Positions 21,580 through 29,053 of a stretch of 64,000 bases of DNA are shown here, piece after piece. The position numbers and the translations under genes were made by a program. Every line of letters begins with the position of its first letter. The stretch's first letter is position 1. The stretch is from positions 62,001 to 126,000 of the forward strand of contig JAFZSP010000032.1 of NCBI GenBank assembly GCA_017619335.1, read 5' to 3'. Under the pieces are notes generated by a model that worked only from the letters and a program-made list of their open reading frames with translations, did no database searches and was not told the origin of the DNA. The stretch is from Bacteroidaceae bacterium (GTDB lineage: Bacteria > Bacteroidota > Bacteroidia > Bacteroidales > Bacteroidaceae).

Positions 21580-21587
21580 TACCTTTG
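21580..21587 (+). promoter_or_regulatory. -7 element upstream of the FIVAR protein gene
   Basis: TACCTTTG followed by CACCC. No TTTG lies at the right distance. The start codon is about 95 nt downstream. Confidence 0.55.
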
Positions 21588-21682
21588 CACCCGCTAAGAC
21601 CCCTAAAAGCAAATATCATCCTCGGAAAACAACATTTCTAAAAAACAAACTGAAACTATTAACTCATAACTACTTCAGAACA

Positions 21683-24433
21683 ATGAAAAAAACTTTACTC
21701 TTTTTCGGGCTTGCACTCGTCTTCGGACTCCGTGCCGTGGCCCAGGATGACGTGACACCCATGGTGCACGTGAAGGCCCTGCAGTCTGTGATTGCAGATG
21801 CAAAAGAAATCTCTGTCTCGTCCTTCTACCTCTCTGGACAAGACGACCTGAAAGCAGCCATCGCCGAGGCAGAAGCAAAAATGGCCAGTGCTGCCGACGA
21901 TGTTGACGTGCGTGAAGCCATCAAGGCGCTCCAGACAGCCATCGATGCCATCGTGGAAGCCAACTCCGGTGATGCCACCAGCAAGGTCAACAACCCCAGC
22001 TTTGACAAGGACGGCAACAACTCCACCAGTGTCACCGGCTGGACGGTCAACAACTTCAAGCAGAACCGCCGCTCTGTGACCTACGAGAGCACCAGCACCA
22101 CCACGATGGCCAACTTCGTGGAACAGTGGGCCAATGCCGCTGTGCTGGGTAACCCCAAAGGTGAAATCTATCAGGAGGTTAGCGGACTGCCCGCAGGACA
22201 CTATCGCCTGATGGCCGACGTGCTAGCGATCACCCAAAAGACTGACACCCTGGAACTGGAAGGCATGCAGTTGTACATCGGCGAGAACGCCCGCGAAATC
22301 GGACTGTCCGGCACCATGGAAGCAACACAGGCTGTGAACTATGGTGTGGAAGCCGACCTGGAAGAGGGGCAGACCCTCCGCATCGGACTGCGCTTCGATG
22401 GTGTAAACACCAACTGGCTGGGTATGGACAACATCCGCTTGTTCTTCATCGGTGATGCCGAGGAATTCAACAAAATGATCAATGCCGAGAAACTGGCCGC
22501 TGCCAAGGAAGTGCTGCAAGCTCGTTTAGACGAGGCACAATCACTGGCGCAGAATGATGATGCTCCCCTCTATCGCGCTCCCCTGCAGGCTGTTATCGAC
22601 GAAGTCCGGACAGCTATGGAGAGTGATGATCTGGAGACCGTGGAGGAGGCTACAAAGCGTCTGGCAGACGAGGTGGCCATCTTCAACAGCTATAACAAGC
22701 ACTACAGCGACCTGCAGAAAGCCATTGCTGCCGCAGAGAAGACCCTGGAAGATACAGAACTGGTCAATGGCCGCGAGGACTTCGAGGCAGCTGTGGCAGA
22801 AGCCAAGACCAAGTTGGCCAGTGCCACGAACTATGAGGACGACGAGGCCACAGCCGTGTTGGATCAGGCTCGCACCTCACTGGTGGCAGCCGAGAGCCAC
22901 TTCCGTGTGCTCAATGCCAGCTATGAGCATCCCGCCAATATCATCACCAACGGCAGCATGAGCAGCACCGATGGATGGGACATCCTGGTGCCTGGTGCCA
23001 ACCCCGGCTTGCACATCAACACCAGCGGTGATGTTACCAACTTCAGCAAGCCCTTCATGGAGTGCTGGGTCAACAATGCTGCCTACGGTCAGGAGAACTA
23101 CGCCCGTCAGACCGTGGAGACCCTGCCCGACGGCAACCTGCTGCCCGCTGGTTACTACGTGCTGAAGGCCGCGGCACTGGCCACCCGTCAGGATCAGGCT
23201 GGTCTCGAGGTCAGCGGCGTGCAGCTCAGACTGGGTGAGGAAAGCGTGGATGTGCACACCGCCAATGGCGTGGCACAGTTCTATACCCTCGGCTATGAAA
23301 TGAAAGCAGAAGGCGAGGCCATTACCTTCGGACTCTTCATCGATGCCTCCACAGATGCCAACTGGATAGCCTGGGACGAAGTGGAACTGCAGTTCGTGGG
23401 TGACAAGGAGAAATATCTGGAGAAATATGCCGAGGCACAGTTAGGCGAGCAGGTCCAGGCCCTCAAGGACGAGGTAGCCAAGGCTCGCGCCCTGCTGGAA
23501 AGCGTGGATGCCGGAGACATTGACGTCAGCGATTATGTTTATGTGATTGAAGATGCAGAATACACGCTTGCCAACCTACTGAGCGTCACCGTGGAAGACC
23601 TGGAAGGTCAGGTGGCAGCACTGAAGGAGGCCGAGGCCAACTTCCTGCGCAGCGGTGTCTCTCCCAAGGACGGTCAGTACTTTGACTTCTCGGATATGAT
23701 TCAGAACGCCGATTTTGATGTCGATGGCGGTGCTGGATGGGAAGTGGGCGACGGCGATGGTGAGAATCCCGCTCAGCTGCCCGCAGGCACAGACCTGGCC
23801 TATTGGTGGTTTGGTAGCAGCGGACCTGCTTCCCTCGTGCAGAACATCTATCAGACCCTGCCTGAGATGCCTGCCGGCAACTACCTCATGGATGCCAACG
23901 TCACCTATCGCATTGGCATGACCTATCGCGTGGATGAGTACCAGAATCCCACCACCTACGTGCCTTCCTGCTGCATCTTTGCCAATGAGGACAGCGTCGC
24001 TGTCAAGCCCGTCTTCTACATTGATGAAGAAAAGGGCCTCACCCTGGAGAATATGTTGGCGCTGACCAATGACTATGACTATCGTGGCGCCCGCAACGGC
24101 TTCCCCAACAACCTGATGCACGACACAGAGCACAATTATTACCACAACCTGCTGCCTTTCACACTGGAAGAAGTGGGCGACATTGTCTTAGGATTCCACG
24201 TGCAGGTGGCCTCCAAGAATGGTTCCATGCCTTTCTTAGACAGCTTCCGCCTGTACTACTACGGCAATCAGGAAGTGCCCGCCGCTGGCATCGCTGCCAC
24301 CAAGACTGTCACTCCCGCCGCTGATGCCGGCATCTTCAACCTCAGCGGTCAGCTCATCCGCCGCAGTGCCGACACCCGTCAGCTACCGAAGGGCCTCTAC
24401 ATCATCGGTGGCCAAAAGGTCGTGGTGAAGTAA
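21683..24433 (+). CDS. Secreted multidomain protein with FIVAR-like helices, beta-sandwich modules and a type IX tail
   Basis: 916 residues with a Sec signal peptide (MKKTLLFFGLALVFGLRAVAQ). Helical FIVAR-like segments rich in A-x-x-A-K-A lie at about 30-95, 265-325 and 340-405. They alternate with three related beta-sandwich modules that share W-x-x-x-N, Y-Q-x-V/L-x-x-L-P-A-G-x-Y-x-L and a closing W-x-x-x-D-x-I/V-x-L-x-F-x-G. The modules resemble carbohydrate-binding or DUF4627-like lectin folds. The C terminus (FNLSGQLIRR ... LPKGLYIIGGQKVVVK) matches the tail shared with other secreted proteins here. No catalytic domain is seen, so it is probably a surface adhesin or glycan-binding protein. 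Confidence 0.75.
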   Translation: MKKTLLFFGLALVFGLRAVAQDDVTPMVHVKALQSVIADAKEISVSSFYLSGQDDLKAAIAEAEAKMASAADDVDVREAIKALQTAIDAIVEANSGDATSKVNNPSFDKDGNNSTSVTGWTVNNFKQNRRSVTYESTSTTTMANFVEQWANAAVLGNPKGEIYQEVSGLPAGHYRLMADVLAITQKTDTLELEGMQLYIGENAREIGLSGTMEATQAVNYGVEADLEEGQTLRIGLRFDGVNTNWLGMDNIRLFFIGDAEEFNKMINAEKLAAAKEVLQARLDEAQSLAQNDDAPLYRAPLQAVIDEVRTAMESDDLETVEEATKRLADEVAIFNSYNKHYSDLQKAIAAAEKTLEDTELVNGREDFEAAVAEAKTKLASATNYEDDEATAVLDQARTSLVAAESHFRVLNASYEHPANIITNGSMSSTDGWDILVPGANPGLHINTSGDVTNFSKPFMECWVNNAAYGQENYARQTVETLPDGNLLPAGYYVLKAAALATRQDQAGLEVSGVQLRLGEESVDVHTANGVAQFYTLGYEMKAEGEAITFGLFIDASTDANWIAWDEVELQFVGDKEKYLEKYAEAQLGEQVQALKDEVAKARALLESVDAGDIDVSDYVYVIEDAEYTLANLLSVTVEDLEGQVAALKEAEANFLRSGVSPKDGQYFDFSDMIQNADFDVDGGAGWEVGDGDGENPAQLPAGTDLAYWWFGSSGPASLVQNIYQTLPEMPAGNYLMDANVTYRIGMTYRVDEYQNPTTYVPSCCIFANEDSVAVKPVFYIDEEKGLTLENMLALTNDYDYRGARNGFPNNLMHDTEHNYYHNLLPFTLEEVGDIVLGFHVQVASKNGSMPFLDSFRLYYYGNQEVPAAGIAATKTVTPAADAGIFNLSGQLIRRSADTRQLPKGLYIIGGQKVVVK

Positions 24434-24457
24434 TATATTATTAAGGTACGCACGCGC

Positions 24458-24814
24458 ATGGACAGCCGTCGTTTTCTCCACTCATTCATGCTTGCCGGCA
24501 CCCTCGTGGTGCTGGCGGGCATGCTTCCCCTGCAAGCCTGCGGCAGTCATCAAGCTGTGCAGGATCAGCAGGAGACACGCACCAAGAAGAGTCGTGAAGA
24601 AAAGCGGGTGGAAAAATACGAGCGTCAGCGTCTGGCAGCAGAGAAGCGCATCCGTGAGGCCGAACTGAAACGCGAAGCTGTGGAGCTGCGTCGGTTGGCA
24701 GCAGAACATGAGCTGCAGGCCAAGAAAGCCAAGGAAGAGTCCAAGCGTGTCAAACGCGAGGCCAAAGAAGCCCGCAAGGCAGCTCGCAAGGCTACAAAAA
24801 AGCCAAAAGATTAG
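24458..24814 (+). CDS. Small lipoprotein with a basic coiled coil
   Basis: 118 residues. A hydrophobic signal ends in the lipobox L-Q-A-C-G (Cys at about 28). The rest is a charged, Lys/Arg/Glu/Ala-rich helix (about 45-118) with heptad character, predicted to be a coiled coil. It could bridge outer membrane and peptidoglycan, or bind nucleic acid or other polyanions. No family is recognised. It starts 24 nt after the FIVAR gene and may share its transcript. Confidence 0.6.
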   Translation: MDSRRFLHSFMLAGTLVVLAGMLPLQACGSHQAVQDQQETRTKKSREEKRVEKYERQRLAAEKRIREAELKREAVELRRLAAEHELQAKKAKEESKRVKREAKEARKAARKATKKPKD

Positions 24815-24930
24815 GAAAATCACTGCTTTTAGGTAGATGATACGGAAAAAAACTGCAAAAAGTTTTGGAGAATCATCAAAAGTGAGTACCTTCGCGCCGT
24901 CAAAAGGCCAAACGGCCTCATAAATGTGAT

Positions 24931-24965
24931 AACTCTAAAATCAAAACTCTAAACTCTAAACAAGA
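24931..24965 (+). repeat. Heptamer array upstream of the ferredoxin gene
   Basis: AACTCTA, AAATCAA, AACTCTA, AACTCTA, AACAAGA in register, ending 7 nt before the ATG. Confidence 0.85.
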
Positions 24966-24972
24966 AAGAATT

Positions 24973-25140
24973 ATGGCTTACGTAATTGGTGAAGACTGCG
25001 TTGCATGCGGCACCTGCATTGACGAATGTCCCGTTGGCGCCATCTCTGAAGGCGACATCTACAGCATCAACCCCGATGAGTGCACCGAGTGTGGCACTTG
25101 CGCCGATGCTTGCCCCTCTGGCGCCATCAGCCTGCCCTGA
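24973..25140 (+). CDS. 2[4Fe-4S] ferredoxin
   Basis: A 55-residue low-potential electron carrier of the clostridial type. Two C-x2-C-x2-C-x3-C-P motifs are complete: C9, C12, C15, C19 and C37, C40, C43, C47. No insertion separates the clusters. In anaerobic Bacteroidales such ferredoxins receive electrons from pyruvate:ferredoxin oxidoreductase and pass them to Rnf or hydrogenase. Repeat DNA precedes the gene and an intrinsic terminator follows it, so it is probably monocistronic. Confidence 0.95.
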   Translation: MAYVIGEDCVACGTCIDECPVGAISEGDIYSINPDECTECGTCADACPSGAISLP

Positions 25141-25165
25141 TAGCAGTCCAAGAAATCGACTTAGA

Positions 25166-25199
25166 AAGCCTCTGCACCCTATGCAGAGGCTTTTCTTTT
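25166..25199 (+). terminator. Intrinsic terminator after ferredoxin
   Basis: AAGCCTCTGC and GCAGAGGCTT form a perfect 10-bp stem with a 7-nt loop, followed by TTCTTTT. Confidence 0.85.
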
Positions 25200-25255
25200 G
25201 CGGAAAAGAGCCTTGAAGTGCAAATAAATCTTAAAAAGAGACCCTCACCACAAAA

Positions 25256-25290
25256 AACTCTAAATTCTAAACCCTCTACTCTAAACTTTT
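25256..25290 (+). repeat. Heptamer array upstream of tRNA-Met
   Basis: AACTCTA, AATTCTA, AACCCTC, TACTCTA, AACTTTT in register. As at gyrB, the array ends just before a -7 box (25295). Confidence 0.8.
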
Positions 25291-25294
25291 TCCG

Positions 25295-25302
25295 TACCTT
25301 TG
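25295..25302 (+). promoter_or_regulatory. -7 element of the tRNA-Met promoter
   Basis: TACCTTTG. The -33 position falls within heptamer repeats and has no TTTG. Confidence 0.6.
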
Positions 25303-25331
25303 CACCCGCGTTCAAGAAAAACGACCGCGAT

Positions 25332-25405
25332 GGCGGGATAGCTCAGCTGGTTAGAGCGCATGATTCATAATCATGAGGTCCTCGGTTCAATCCCGAGTCC
25401 CGCTA
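25332..25405 (+). tRNA. tRNA-Met (CAU), elongator-type
   Basis: 74 nt. Acceptor GGCGGGA pairs with TCCCGCT, discriminator A. The anticodon loop TTCATAA between CATGA and TCATG carries CAT, and the T loop is GGTTCAATCC. The G-U first pair and the lack of three G-C pairs in the anticodon stem argue against initiator tRNA. A lysidine-modified tRNA-Ile2 cannot be excluded from the anticodon alone. Confidence 0.9.
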
Positions 25406-25410
25406 CCTGG

Positions 25411-25439
25411 AAGACCACTCCGACGAGTGGTCTTTTTTT
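25411..25439 (+). terminator. Intrinsic terminator after tRNA-Met
   Basis: AGACCACTC and GAGTGGTCT form a perfect 9-bp stem with loop CGAC, followed by six Ts. Confidence 0.9.
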
Positions 25440-25464
25440 GAATTTAACCATTAAGGAAAAAACG

Positions 25465-27912
25465 ATGAGACGATTCCTGACCGCCTGTTCCGTGCTCCTG
25501 ACAGGACTGGCCCTCCAAGCCCAAGACCTCCGCATCAGCCAACTCATGAACTTTGGCTGGCGTTTTCATGCCGGCGACCTTCAAGGTGCCGAGCAACCTT
25601 CTTTCAATGATGCCGACTGGCGGACAGTAGATCTGCCACACGACTTCCAGATTGAGCAACCGTGGGTGGAACCGGGAGCAGATGAGCGTCCCGACAACTC
25701 CGACCCCGGTGCCAATATCCGCAGCCGCCTGTCCCCGCGAGGCTTCAAGGAGATGGGCATCGGTTGGTACCGGAAGTCCTTCACGCCCGACCCGGCTTGG
25801 AAAGGGAGGAGAGTGCTCATAGATTTCGAGGGCATTCTCTATGTGGGTGACGCCTACCTCAATGGGCAGTTCATCGGGAAGACAGACTATGGCTATTTGG
25901 GCTTTGAGGCCGATGTGACTCGCTTGCTCAAGTGGGGAGAAACCAATGTGTTGGCCGTCCGGGCAGACACGCGCGATGCCAACAACAGCCGCTGGTACAC
26001 AGGTGCAGGACTGTATCGTGATGTTCACGCGGTGGTCACAGACCCCGAAGTTTATTTCTCCCGTCATCCGCTGCGCATCACCACCAACGGGCGGGACAGC
26101 ATCTTCCTCCAGGCTGAGGTCACTTGTTTAGAGCGCGGCATGAAGAACCTGAAGTTCACCTCCTGCATCCTGGATCGTGACGGTCGCCTGATGAAGGAAC
26201 AGACAGAGGAGTTGCCGTTCCGAGGGAACCAGCGCACACACGAGTACCTTTTATCTGATATTGCCCTTCCAGATGCCCACCGCTGGAACATTGACGACCC
26301 CTATCTCTACACTGCCGAAGTCACTGTTTATCATGCCGATGGCACGGTGGCAGACCGCGTCCGTTCCCGTTTCGGTGTTCGACAGTTAGAGTTTTCTCCC
26401 GCCTTTGGCATGAAGCTCAACGGGCAGAAGGTCATCCTCAAGGGAATCGCCAACCACCACACGTTAGGTGCCCTGGGTGCCGCTGCCTATCCACGTGCCA
26501 TCGAGAAGCGGCTGCGTCTGCTCAAGGATTTCGGATTCAATCACATCCGCACCAGCCACAACCCCTACAGCGAGAGTCTGCTGGACCTCTGTGATTCCCT
26601 TGGTATCCTCGTGGTGGATGAGCTGTATGACAAATGGCTCACACAGTACTGCGGAGGTCGCCGCCCCTGGACAGAACTCTGGCAGCACGATATCCCGGAA
26701 TGGATCTGCCGAGACCGCAATCACCCGAGCATCGTCTTCTGGAGCTTGGGCAACGAACTACAGACCTACCCCAACTTGCCCTTTGCCGACTGGGGCGTCA
26801 CCCCCTACAGAATGCAGAAACCGCTGCTGCAACGGTATGATGACTCACGTCTCATCACGGTGGCTATGCACCCGCGTGGCCGTTCCCATGAGACAGATTC
26901 GCTGCCAGCACCATTAGTGATGGAGACTGATATCGCCGCATATAATTACAGGTATATGTACTTCCCTGGTGACGGACGCCGCTTCCCATGGATGATGTTC
27001 TACCAGAGTGAAGCCACCACCGCCGCAATGGGACCCAACTACTATGAAATGGACCTCTCCAAGGTTATCGGCCTGGCCTACTGGGGCGCCATTGACTACC
27101 TGGGCGAGAGTCAGGGTTGGCCTGCCAAGGGCTGGGCGCAGGGCGTATTTTATATAGACTTGACCACGAAACCCAATGCCTACCTGGCCCGCAGCATCTT
27201 CCGTGAGGACGAGCCGGTGGTACACCTGTGCTTCCAGGAACAGAGTCAGGACATTGACTGGAACGGCGTGAAGCAGCGCATCCGCCGCCTCACAGACCAC
27301 TGGACGCGCACTGCCGACGAGCCGCTGAACCTGACCATCTACACCAACTGTGACGAGGTGGAGCTCCTGCTGAACGGACGTAGCCTGGGACGCAAGCAGA
27401 ATGACCGCACCAACCCCAAGGCCCGCAACCAAATCCGCTGGGACAAGCTGACTTACGAGCCCGGCACCCTGGAAGCCGTCGCCCGCAATGCTGGGAAAAT
27501 CGTAGCCCGTCACCGCGTGGAGACAGCAGGCCCCGCTGTCGCCCTCCGCCTGGTTCCGGATCAGGAGACCTGGCGCGCCGACGGCCTTGACCTTCAGCAC
27601 GTCACCGTGCAGGCAGTAGATAAGAAAGGACGCCTCGTCCCCACCGCCACCGCCGACATCCAGTTCTCCATAGACAGTGACCCCCGTTCTGTGTCGGGCG
27701 GTTCGTCCGCCCGAGCCTCCTCTGCCCCTCGCATTATCGCCGTCAGCAGCGGAGACCATTACAGTGATGAGCTCACCTCCACCGACCACCGCCGCCTCTA
27801 TGAGGGACAGGCACTCGTCATCCTGCGCGCCGGGCTTCAGCCTTCCTCAGTCACCCTCACCGCCACAGCACCAGGCCTCAAACCCGCAAAACTACGCCTT
27901 GCCACACAATAA
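25465..27912 (+). CDS. Glycoside hydrolase family 2 enzyme (beta-galactosidase type), secreted
   Basis: 815 residues from the ATG at 25465; the open frame extends upstream through the tRNA and terminator, so that part is not coding. A Sec signal (MRRFLTACSVLLTGLALQAQ) is followed by the GH2 sugar-binding jelly roll, the immunoglobulin-like domain and the TIM barrel. The acid/base is E431 in SLGNELQ, and the likely nucleophile is E516 in FYQSEAT. After the barrel come DUF4982-type and Ig-like modules. Near the C terminus a GC-rich hairpin encodes a short Ser/Ala/Gly insertion. It is most like Bacteroidetes beta-galactosidases; the exact glycan is not known. It probably shares a transcript with the PorT-like gene 29 nt downstream. 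Confidence 0.9.
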   Translation: MRRFLTACSVLLTGLALQAQDLRISQLMNFGWRFHAGDLQGAEQPSFNDADWRTVDLPHDFQIEQPWVEPGADERPDNSDPGANIRSRLSPRGFKEMGIGWYRKSFTPDPAWKGRRVLIDFEGILYVGDAYLNGQFIGKTDYGYLGFEADVTRLLKWGETNVLAVRADTRDANNSRWYTGAGLYRDVHAVVTDPEVYFSRHPLRITTNGRDSIFLQAEVTCLERGMKNLKFTSCILDRDGRLMKEQTEELPFRGNQRTHEYLLSDIALPDAHRWNIDDPYLYTAEVTVYHADGTVADRVRSRFGVRQLEFSPAFGMKLNGQKVILKGIANHHTLGALGAAAYPRAIEKRLRLLKDFGFNHIRTSHNPYSESLLDLCDSLGILVVDELYDKWLTQYCGGRRPWTELWQHDIPEWICRDRNHPSIVFWSLGNELQTYPNLPFADWGVTPYRMQKPLLQRYDDSRLITVAMHPRGRSHETDSLPAPLVMETDIAAYNYRYMYFPGDGRRFPWMMFYQSEATTAAMGPNYYEMDLSKVIGLAYWGAIDYLGESQGWPAKGWAQGVFYIDLTTKPNAYLARSIFREDEPVVHLCFQEQSQDIDWNGVKQRIRRLTDHWTRTADEPLNLTIYTNCDEVELLLNGRSLGRKQNDRTNPKARNQIRWDKLTYEPGTLEAVARNAGKIVARHRVETAGPAVALRLVPDQETWRADGLDLQHVTVQAVDKKGRLVPTATADIQFSIDSDPRSVSGGSSARASSAPRIIAVSSGDHYSDELTSTDHRRLYEGQALVILRAGLQPSSVTLTATAPGLKPAKLRLATQ

Positions 27913-27941
27913 AAGCCTGTGCCGGCGCGTTATATAAAGTG

Positions 27942-28646
27942 ATGAGACGTGCCATCTTCATAATCATCACACTATGTTCCCTCCTGACCGCCCGTGCTCA
28001 GGAACCAGTCATCATGCACCGACCCTATCTAGATCAGCGCTTCCTGCATTATGGTTTCTTCATCGGCATGAACATGATGGATATCGAGTTCCAGAACAAC
28101 GGTTACATCGACCCCTCCACAGGAGAGCAGTGGTACACAGACGTGGATAGTTACATGCCTGGCTTTACTGTGGGTGTACTCGGAGAAATACGCTTGAACT
28201 CCACCATCGGCCTGCGCATCCAGCCCACTATTCACTTTGGACAGAAGCGCGTCTGGTTCCATGAACAGACCGCTGGACGTGACAGCACACAAAGCATCAA
28301 ATCCACCTGCATCTCGGTGCCCATAGGCCTGAAAATCGCGGCTCCGCGTTACAACAACTTCCGTCCATACGTCATCGCCAATCTGGCACCTACGATAGAC
28401 CTCACCGTGCGCAAGAACAATGCCCTCCTCACGCATCCCTTTGACTGTTACGTGGAAATCGGTGCTGGCTGTGACTTCTATCTTCCTTATTTCAAGCTCA
28501 TTCCAGAACTTAAGTTCTGCTTCGGACTCCGTGACATCATCGACCATCACCGCACCGATCTCACCGATGAATCCCTCCTCAAATTCACCCGCAGCGTGGA
28601 TCGTGGTGCTTCCAAGATGATTGTCCTCACCTTCTATTTCGAGTAA
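27942..28646 (+). CDS. porT: PorT-like outer-membrane beta-barrel protein
   Basis: 234 residues from the ATG at 27942 (a GTG lies directly in front of it). Sec signal MRRAIFIIITLCSLLTARAQ. The body alternates strands as in an eight-stranded barrel and ends in ...SKMIVLTFYFE, with a terminal aromatic typical of outer-membrane insertion. HYGFFIGMNMMDI near the start and LKFCFGLRDIIDHHRTDLTD near the end match PorT/SprT, a component needed for type IX secretion. The tails on several secreted proteins in this window agree with a working type IX system. Other barrel proteins of the same superfamily are the alternative. Confidence 0.72.
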   Translation: MRRAIFIIITLCSLLTARAQEPVIMHRPYLDQRFLHYGFFIGMNMMDIEFQNNGYIDPSTGEQWYTDVDSYMPGFTVGVLGEIRLNSTIGLRIQPTIHFGQKRVWFHEQTAGRDSTQSIKSTCISVPIGLKIAAPRYNNFRPYVIANLAPTIDLTVRKNNALLTHPFDCYVEIGAGCDFYLPYFKLIPELKFCFGLRDIIDHHRTDLTDESLLKFTRSVDRGASKMIVLTFYFE

Positions 28647-28658
28647 CGTGAGAAAAAG

Positions 28659-28694
28659 GAAATTCCCAAGATGCCGCGGCATCTTGGGAATTTC
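28659..28694. terminator. Bidirectional terminator between porT-like gene and tRNA-Val
   Basis: A perfect inverted repeat with 16-17-bp arms meeting at a central GC. An A-rich flank lies on the left (AAAAAGG), which is T-rich when read on the minus strand. It serves the convergent units on both strands. Confidence 0.8.
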
Positions 28695-28699
28695 TTCTG

Positions 28700-28773
28700 T
28701 GTCGACACTTGGACTCGAACCAAGGACCCCCACCATGTCAAGGTGATACTCTAACCAGCTGAGCTATGCCGAC
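28700..28773 (-). tRNA. tRNA-Val (GAC)
   Basis: 74 nt on the minus strand. Acceptor GTCGGCA pairs with TGTCGAC (one G-U), discriminator A. The anticodon loop TTGACAT between CACC and GGTG carries GAC, and the T loop is GGTTCGAGTCC. It lies 9 nt downstream of tRNA-Leu in the same minus-strand transcript. Confidence 0.95.
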
Positions 28774-28782
28774 GTTATTCAG

Positions 28783-28863
28783 TACGCCTGAAAAGACTCG
28801 AACTTTCACGCCTCGCGGCACCAGATCCTAAGTCTGGCGTGTCTACCATTCCACCACAGGCGC
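28783..28863 (-). tRNA. tRNA-Leu (UAG)
   Basis: 81 nt on the minus strand with a class II long variable arm. Acceptor GCGCCTG pairs with CAGGCGT, discriminator A. The anticodon loop CTTAGGA between CCAGA and TCTGG carries TAG, and the D arm has TGGTGGAATGGTAGACACG. Confidence 0.95.
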
Positions 28864-28885
28864 GGTTCTTTCTGTTAGACGGCTG

Positions 28886-28916
28886 CAAAGGTACGACATT
28901 TCTGTGAACTGGCAAA
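28886..28916 (-). promoter_or_regulatory. Promoter of the tRNA-Leu/tRNA-Val unit
   Basis: On the minus strand TTTG (28916-28913), 19 nt, TACCTTTG (28893-28886), a full match to the Bacteroidetes consensus. The tRNA starts 23 nt downstream. Confidence 0.85.
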
Positions 28917-29019
28917 GAAAAATGGCGAAAAAATGCATCTGCGGCTCTCTTTTTTACAGAATTCGGTGCAAAACAGACATTTTTTGGCCACAAGTACTGA
29001 CATATCGAAATCTTTTTTG

Positions 29020-29027
29020 TAACTTTG
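29020..29027 (+). promoter_or_regulatory. -7 element upstream of the GH127 gene
   Basis: TAACTTTG followed by CAGCC, 26 nt before the ATG. No well-spaced TTTG is seen. Confidence 0.55.
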
Positions 29028-29053
29028 CAGCCAACTACCAATAGACAACGACA

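Noticed and set aside
25360..25464. N-terminal extension of the GH2 gene
   Set aside because: The extension translates tRNA-Met and its terminator; the signal peptide starts at 25465.
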